Shown piece by piece: positions 59,884 to 64,000 of a stretch of 64,000 bases of DNA (position 1 is the stretch's first letter; every line of letters starts with the position of its first letter). The translations under genes and the position numbers were made by a program. This DNA is from Candidatus Rokuibacteriota bacterium (GTDB lineage Bacteria; Methylomirabilota; Methylomirabilia; Rokubacteriales; CSP1-6), in assembly GCA_003220265.1 (NCBI GenBank), contig QHRW01000123.1:1-64000 (forward strand). Reading direction: 5' to 3'. The notes under the pieces were generated by a model. That model made no database searches, was not told the DNA's origin, and saw only the letters and a list, made by a program, of their open reading frames with translations.

Positions 59884-60485
59884 CCGATGATCTCGGCCGC
59901 CGTCGACACCCAGCCGAACTTCAGCGCGAAATTCTTGAGGACGGCGGCGTGCAGGTCCGGCATGTAGGACGAGACCGCGTCGGCGACGATGGTCGTGCGA
60001 TAGCCGCGCTTGAAGCTTTCGCGCGCCGTCTCCTCGACGCAGATCTGGGTGACGGTGCCCGTCACCAGCACCGATTCGACGTGGCGAGCCTTCAGCAGAT
60101 CGTCGAGATTGGTGTTGTGGAAGGCCCCGTAGCCGAACTTGTCGACGATCGGATCCCCCGGCTCCGGGTAGATCTCGTCGATGATGTCCGAGCAGTCGAG
60201 CTCCTTGCCGACGTCCTCGTAGTGGCGCAGAAAGCCCTTCCAGCAGCAGCACACCGGGGGCGCGAGGACCGGCGACCATTCCCAGACCAGCGTCCGCTCG
60301 GGCCCCGCCACGAACTTCGTGTAGATCACCGGGATGCCGCGCTCGCGACAGGCGGCGAGCAGCCGCTGGTGCACCGGGATCGTGGGCCGTGATTCGGGGA
60401 CTTCCAGCGGGGCCCCGACCCGGACGAAGTCGTTCTGCATGTCCACGATCACCAGCGCGGGGTGAGCCAGGCGGTCGAGCGTCAT
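59880..60485 (-). CDS. Isochorismatase-family cysteine hydrolase
   Basis: 201 residues. The Asp-Lys-Cys triad is visible: Asp in VIVDMQNDFV, Lys in IVDKFGYGAFHNT and Cys in TGTVTQICVEETARE. Such enzymes hydrolyse amides or related bonds (nicotinamide, carbamoylsarcosine, ureidoacrylate, biuret) or vinyl ethers. Located next to an amide-type transporter and amidases, an amidohydrolase function is more likely than isochorismate cleavage. It starts 6 bp after the SDR gene. Confidence 0.87.
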   Translation of the reverse strand: MTLDRLAHPALVIVDMQNDFVRVGAPLEVPESRPTIPVHQRLLAACRERGIPVIYTKFVAGPERTLVWEWSPVLAPPVCCCWKGFLRHYEDVGKELDCSDIIDEIYPEPGDPIVDKFGYGAFHNTNLDDLLKARHVESVLVTGTVTQICVEETARESFKRGYRTTIVADAVSSYMPDLHAAVLKNFALKFGWVSTAAEIIG

Positions 60486-60491
60486 CAGCTG

Positions 60492-61283
60492 TCAGTCTCC
60501 CATCACGAGGCCGCCATCGATCTTGATGGCCTGGCCCGTCATGTAGTCGGAGTCCGGCCCGGCCAGGAACGCCACCACGCCGGCGACGTCGTCGGCCTTT
60601 TCCGGCCGCCCCAGCGGGATGCCGGCGATGCGGCGCTTCCACGCTTCCTTCGGCGGCAGGTTGTGGAGGGCGGCCAGCTCCTGGTCGAGCTGCTCCCACA
60701 TCGCGGTGTCCACGGCGCCGGGGCAGACGCAGTTGGACGTGATGCGATCCCCGGCAAACGCCTGCGCGGCCGAGCGCGTGAGGCTGATGACGCCGGCCTT
60801 GGACGCCGAGTACGGCGTGGTGAGGTGGTTGCCGCCGCGATAGCCGGCGATCGACGCGGTCTGGATCAGCTTGCCGCGCAGCTCGGAGCCCGCCATCGGC
60901 GACTGGGCCTTCATGGCTCGCGCCACCGCCTGGAGCACGAAGAACACCGCGCGCAGGTTCACCGCGAGCACGCGGTCCCACTCGGCCTCCGTCACGTCGA
61001 GGATCGGCTGCACGCGGATGACCCCCGCGTTGTTGAACAGGACGTCGATGCGGCCGAAGCGGCGCTGCGTCTCCTCCACCATGCGCGCGATGTCGACGGC
61101 GCGCGTGACGTCGGCCTGGATGGCCAGGCCCTTCAGCTCGGCCGCGAGCTTCTCGACGCCGGCCTTGTCGAGATCGGCGAGGGCGAGACGGGCGCCGTCG
61201 GCGGCCAGGCGGCGCGCGGTGGCGGCGCCGATGCCGCGGGCGGCGCCGGTGATCAGGACCACGCGATCGTCGAGGGTGGCCAT
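60492..61283 (-). CDS. Short-chain dehydrogenase/reductase
   Basis: 263 residues. NAD(P)-binding VLITGAARGIGAATARRL, an Asp in LALADLDK that favours NAD, NNAG in VLFNNAGVIRV, and the catalytic Ser and Tyr-x-x-x-Lys in QTASIAGY and TPYSASKAG. It starts 3 bp after the LLM gene stop and precedes the isochorismatase-like gene, forming a three-gene operon. Confidence 0.9.
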   Translation of the reverse strand: MATLDDRVVLITGAARGIGAATARRLAADGARLALADLDKAGVEKLAAELKGLAIQADVTRAVDIARMVEETQRRFGRIDVLFNNAGVIRVQPILDVTEAEWDRVLAVNLRAVFFVLQAVARAMKAQSPMAGSELRGKLIQTASIAGYRGGNHLTTPYSASKAGVISLTRSAAQAFAGDRITSNCVCPGAVDTAMWEQLDQELAALHNLPPKEAWKRRIAGIPLGRPEKADDVAGVVAFLAGPDSDYMTGQAIKIDGGLVMGD

Positions 61284-61286
61284 GGC

Positions 61287-62222
61287 TCAGCGGAACGCCG
61301 GCGCGATCTCGTTGATGAAGCGGTCGAGATCGCGGCGCAGCTCGGGCAACGGACGGAACATGGAGGGGATGAACAGCGTGTCGGCCCCGGCCGCCTTCAG
61401 TTGGCGGAGCGTCTCGCGGATCTGGTCGGGCGTGCCGGCCAGGCAGGTGTCGCGCGCGTCGGCCGCGTGGCGGCCCATGCGCGTCTCGATCGTCCTGGCG
61501 AGGGCGTCGACGTCTTCCTTCTTGTCGGTGATGTGCAGCGCCATGTTCACCGAGCGCCTGATCGACTTGGGATCACGCTTCACCGCCGCGCAGTGGCCGT
61601 CGAGGATCTTGCCCTTGCGCGAGAGCACCTGCGGGCCGCCCCAGACGTTCCAGTGGTCGGCGTGCTTGGCAACGATCTTGAGCGTGACCTTCTCGCCGCC
61701 GCCGCCGATCATCAGCTCGGGGTGCGGGCTCTGCACCGGCTTGGGATCGAGCGGCGCGTCGTCGAGCTGGTAGTAGCGGCCCTTGAACGTGCTGCGCTTG
61801 TTCTTCCAGAGCGACGTGATCACCTCGCACGCCTCGTCCAGCCGCTCGAGGCGCTCGCGCATCGTGTAGAAGGGAATGCCGTACGCCTCGTGCTCGTTCT
61901 GCTGCCAGCCGGCGCCGAGGCCGAGCAGGAGCCGGCCGCCGGAGATGATGTCCACCTGCGCGGCCATCTTGGCGACGACGGCGGGATGGCGGTACGTGTT
62001 GCCGAGCACGATCGTGCCCACGCGCATGCGCGGCACCAGCGCGGCCAGCGCGCTGAGCGTGCTCCACGATTCGAGCATGGCGCCCTCTTTCTCGGGCGTG
62101 TTGGGCATGAAGTGGTCGGTCACGCAGGCGACGTCCCAGCCGGTCGCCTCGAGGTGCTTCCAGAGATCGAGGACGCCCGACCACGTCTGCATGCCCATGC
62201 TCGTGAAGATGCCGAAGCGCAT
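61287..62222 (-). CDS. LLM-class F420/flavin-dependent oxidoreductase (5)
   Basis: 311 residues. MRFGIFTSMGMQTWSGVLDL, ATGWDVACVTDHFMPNTP, VGTIVLGNTYRHPAVVAKMA, GRLLLGLGAGWQQNEHEAYG and PELMIGGGGEKVTLKIVAKH mark an F420-type LLM. AAAAGGAGAG precedes the ATG by about 6 nt, and TATGCT 23 nt upstream is a possible -10. First gene of the operon LLM-SDR-isochorismatase-like, and divergent from a further LLM gene with 89 bp between starts. Confidence 0.88.
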   Translation of the reverse strand: MRFGIFTSMGMQTWSGVLDLWKHLEATGWDVACVTDHFMPNTPEKEGAMLESWSTLSALAALVPRMRVGTIVLGNTYRHPAVVAKMAAQVDIISGGRLLLGLGAGWQQNEHEAYGIPFYTMRERLERLDEACEVITSLWKNKRSTFKGRYYQLDDAPLDPKPVQSPHPELMIGGGGEKVTLKIVAKHADHWNVWGGPQVLSRKGKILDGHCAAVKRDPKSIRRSVNMALHITDKKEDVDALARTIETRMGRHAADARDTCLAGTPDQIRETLRQLKAAGADTLFIPSMFRPLPELRRDLDRFINEIAPAFR

Positions 62223-62311
62223 GATGACTCTCCTTTTCGCCCGACAGCATACCCGCACACCGCTGGCCTTGCCCGCGATCTTGGCGTACTGTCCCCCGGC
62301 GTGAGGACGCC

Positions 62312-63151
62312 ATGACACGCTTCGGTATCGCGCTACCCTCCGGCGGCCCCGGCGCCGGTCCCATCACCGCCACCACGCTGGCCGACGCCGCGCGCGCCAT
62401 CGAGGCCGCCGGCTTCAGCAGCGCGTGGGCCTTCGACTCCATCGGCCGCGGCTGGCTGCACGCCGATCCGCTCACCGCGCTCGCCGTCGCCGCCAGCGTG
62501 ACGCGCGGCCTCGAGCTGGGCACCGGCGTGCTCCAGGTGCCGCTGCGCAACCCGGTTGAGCTGGCCCAGCGGGTGCTGACGACCCATCTCGTCGCCGGCG
62601 GACGCCTGCTGCTGGGCGTCGGCGCCGGCTCCACGGCGACCGACTTCGCGGCGCTCGGCCTGGACTTCGCCGCGCGCTTCCGGCGTCTGGACGAGTCGCT
62701 CGGCGTGATGCGCCGGCTCTGGAAGGGCGAGCGGGTCAACGGCGCCTCGCTCGAGCCCGTGTGGCCGGCGGCGCTTGGCGGCCCGCCGGTGCTGATCGGC
62801 TCCTGGGCCGGCTCGAAGTGGATCGTGCGGGCCGCGCAGGAGTTCGACGGCTGGGTGGGCTCGGGCGCGCGCTCGAGCTGGCGGGCCCTGCGCGAGGGCA
62901 TCGCGCGCTTCCGCGATCTCGGGGGCCGCCGCGCCATCGTCACCAACGTCCGCGTCGACCTGGACGCGGCGACGCCGAGCCCCGACGGGCCCGACGATCC
63001 GTACGACCTGCGCTGCCCGCGGCCCATCGCGCAGGCGCGCCTGCAGCAGCTCCTCGCGCTTGGCTTCGACGACATCGTGCTCGTCCCGCGGCGCCACGAC
63101 GCCGGGCACCTGAAGGAGCTGCGCGATTTCATCCACCACGCGAGCGTGTAG
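62312..63151 (+). CDS. LLM-class flavin-dependent oxidoreductase (6), short form
   Basis: 279 residues, shorter than the other five. TRFGIALPSGGPGAG, EAAGFSSAWAFDSIGRG, LELGTGVLQVPLRNPVELAQ, GRLLLGVGAGSTATDFAALG and GPPVLIGSWAGSKWIVRAAQ support the family. The distal part is reduced compared with its paralogues. TGAGGA is upstream of the ATG. It leads a plus-strand run with a cupin (15 bp later) and an enoyl-CoA hydratase. Confidence 0.85.
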   Translation: MTRFGIALPSGGPGAGPITATTLADAARAIEAAGFSSAWAFDSIGRGWLHADPLTALAVAASVTRGLELGTGVLQVPLRNPVELAQRVLTTHLVAGGRLLLGVGAGSTATDFAALGLDFAARFRRLDESLGVMRRLWKGERVNGASLEPVWPAALGGPPVLIGSWAGSKWIVRAAQEFDGWVGSGARSSWRALREGIARFRDLGGRRAIVTNVRVDLDAATPSPDGPDDPYDLRCPRPIAQARLQQLLALGFDDIVLVPRRHDAGHLKELRDFIHHASV

Positions 63152-63166
63152 CAACGGAGGCCCTTC

Positions 63167-63517
63167 ATGGCCATCATGCGCATCTTCACGGGCAAGGACG
63201 GCGAGTCGCACTTCGAGGACGTCTACCCGCGCTTCGAGCCGCGCGGCGATCAGTCGGAGACCGCCGAGCTGATCCCCGGCAGCGGCATCATCATCCGGCG
63301 CTTCGACCCCAAGCGCATGAACCCGTGGCACAACGCGCCGGGCCACTACGTCGTGTTCACGGTCTCGGGCGCGGTCGACATCGAGATCGGCGACGGCACC
63401 GTCAAGCGCCTGGGCCCCGGCGACATCCTGATCGCCGAGGACCTCACGGGCCGGGGCCACATCACGCGCGAGGTGGGGCCGGTCCCGCGCGTCTCGGTCT
63501 TCGTGCCGCTCGGATAG
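63167..63517 (+). CDS. Small cupin-domain protein
   Basis: 116 residues, single beta-barrel. Cupin motif 1 is around PWHNAPGHYVVFTVSGAVDI with His and Glu/His-type ligands; motif 2 is around GPGDILIAEDLTGRGHITRE. AACGGAGG precedes the ATG. It may be an isomerase, a small dioxygenase or a sensor of a pathway metabolite; the function is not predictable. It lies 10 bp before the enoyl-CoA hydratase gene. Confidence 0.8.
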   Translation: MAIMRIFTGKDGESHFEDVYPRFEPRGDQSETAELIPGSGIIIRRFDPKRMNPWHNAPGHYVVFTVSGAVDIEIGDGTVKRLGPGDILIAEDLTGRGHITREVGPVPRVSVFVPLG

Positions 63518-63527
63518 GAGCACGGCG

Positions 63528-64000
63528 ATGACCGCTCCGCTGGTCCTCTACACGACCGACGGCCGCGTCTCCATCGTGACGCTGAACCGGCCCGACAAGC
63601 TCAACGCGATCACGCCCGAGCTCAAGAAGCTGCTGATCGAGCGCTTCCACGAGGCGGACGCCGATCCGGGCACCAGCGTGGTCGTCGTGCGCGCCGAGGG
63701 CCGCAGCTTCAGCGCGGGCTACGACATCGGGCCCAGCCCGGCGCGCGCGGTGCGGCGGGGCAACGCGCTGGCCTGGCACGAGTCCCTCACCGACGACGTG
63801 CGGCTCGAGATGACGCCGTGGGACATGCGCAAGCCCGTGATCGCCTCCGTGCAGGGGCATTGTCTCGGCGGCGGTTGCGAGATGGTGATGATGTGCGACG
63901 TCACCGTGGCCGCGGACGACGCGCTCTTCGGCGAGCCGGAGATCCGCTTCTCCAACGTGGGGCCCGCGCTGGTGATGCCGTTCATCGTCGGCCTCAAGCG
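63528..64000 (+). CDS. Enoyl-CoA hydratase/isomerase family protein (3' end cut by window edge)
   Basis: 157 codons of a crotonase-fold protein (usual length about 260). The N-terminal strand VSIVTLNRPDKLNAIT, the first oxyanion block RSFSAGYDIG and the second oxyanion block QGHCLGGGCEMVMMCDVTV are present. Glu in FGEPEIRFSNVGP may be catalytic. AGGAG lies upstream of the ATG. It acts on acyl-CoA thioesters (hydration, isomerisation or hydrolysis). Its specificity would depend on the missing C-terminal half. Confidence 0.87.
   Translation, partial: MTAPLVLYTTDGRVSIVTLNRPDKLNAITPELKKLLIERFHEADADPGTSVVVVRAEGRSFSAGYDIGPSPARAVRRGNALAWHESLTDDVRLEMTPWDMRKPVIASVQGHCLGGGCEMVMMCDVTVAADDALFGEPEIRFSNVGPALVMPFIVGLK

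Overview
The window is a very GC-rich (about two thirds or more by eye), gene-dense bacterial chromosome segment. It has about 59 protein genes, no rRNA or tRNA, no CRISPR, no prophage and no insertion sequence that I can see. The gene content is that of a metabolically versatile soil or subsurface heterotroph: six luciferase-like (LLM) flavin/F420 oxidoreductases, three solo Rieske oxygenase alpha subunits, CaiB/BaiF CoA-transferase, amidases, molybdenum hydroxylase, amide/urea-type ABC transporter, and an ECF42 sigma factor with its DGPF protein. Candidatus Rokubacteria/Methylomirabilota would fit. That placement is an inference from gene content, not from a marker gene.

Layout. 1-2152 (minus): threonine synthase followed by a truncated cystathionine gamma-synthase-type enzyme, separated by a two-hairpin repeat. 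2200-8629: aldo-keto reductase and PIG-L deacetylase, a divergent LLM pair, an MFS exporter, and a DGPF/ECF42 pair with a matching promoter. 8860-10125: DUF222-HNH protein. 10107-15724: Rieske oxygenase with an amber-interrupted extradiol dioxygenase (minus), diverging from VOC, Rieske and peptide-type substrate-binding protein genes (plus). 15717-22569 (minus): CoA-transferase, PPOX protein and 2-hydroxyacyl-CoA lyase/oxalyl-CoA decarboxylase-type enzyme, then HAD protein, a decayed TfdA, CinA and a DUF6282-like hydrolase. 22617-26300 (plus): NIPSNAP, secreted VWA protein, acyl-CoA-dehydrogenase-like flavoprotein, MFS. 26297-31026 (minus): LLM enzyme and three-subunit molybdenum hydroxylase. 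31108-34208: gamma-glutamyltransferase homologue and a second, frameshifted DUF222-HNH gene. 34454-40370: MetE-like protein and HpcH aldolase (minus), zinc alcohol dehydrogenase, two membrane TPR proteins. 40367-46180 (minus): six-gene catabolic operon. 46280-53698: TPR lipoprotein; SMP-30, VOC and TPR genes (minus); enolase-superfamily, Rieske and amidase genes (plus). 53695-59883: amide/urea-type ABC transporter with a second amidase. 59880-64000: isochorismatase-like, SDR and LLM genes (minus); LLM, cupin and enoyl-CoA hydratase (plus, runs off the end).

Working together. The repeated theme is uptake of small amides or organic acids, oxidation by flavin, Rieske or molybdenum enzymes, and feeding of products into CoA-thioester metabolism. 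Genes are packed in head-to-tail runs with ATGA, GTGA or TGATG overlaps. All ten convergent junctions lie between a 24-bp overlap and a 13-bp gap, and five of them share one CTAG as both stop codons. Nine gene starts have a -10-like hexamer 6-10 nt upstream and no Shine-Dalgarno, suggesting leaderless mRNAs. Three genes are visibly damaged: extradiol dioxygenase by amber, TfdA by deletions and frameshift, and HNH copy 2 by an extra G in a G run. I found no obvious defence or mobile system. The best candidates for something undescribed are the dispersed double-hairpin repeat and the architecture of gene starts and ends.
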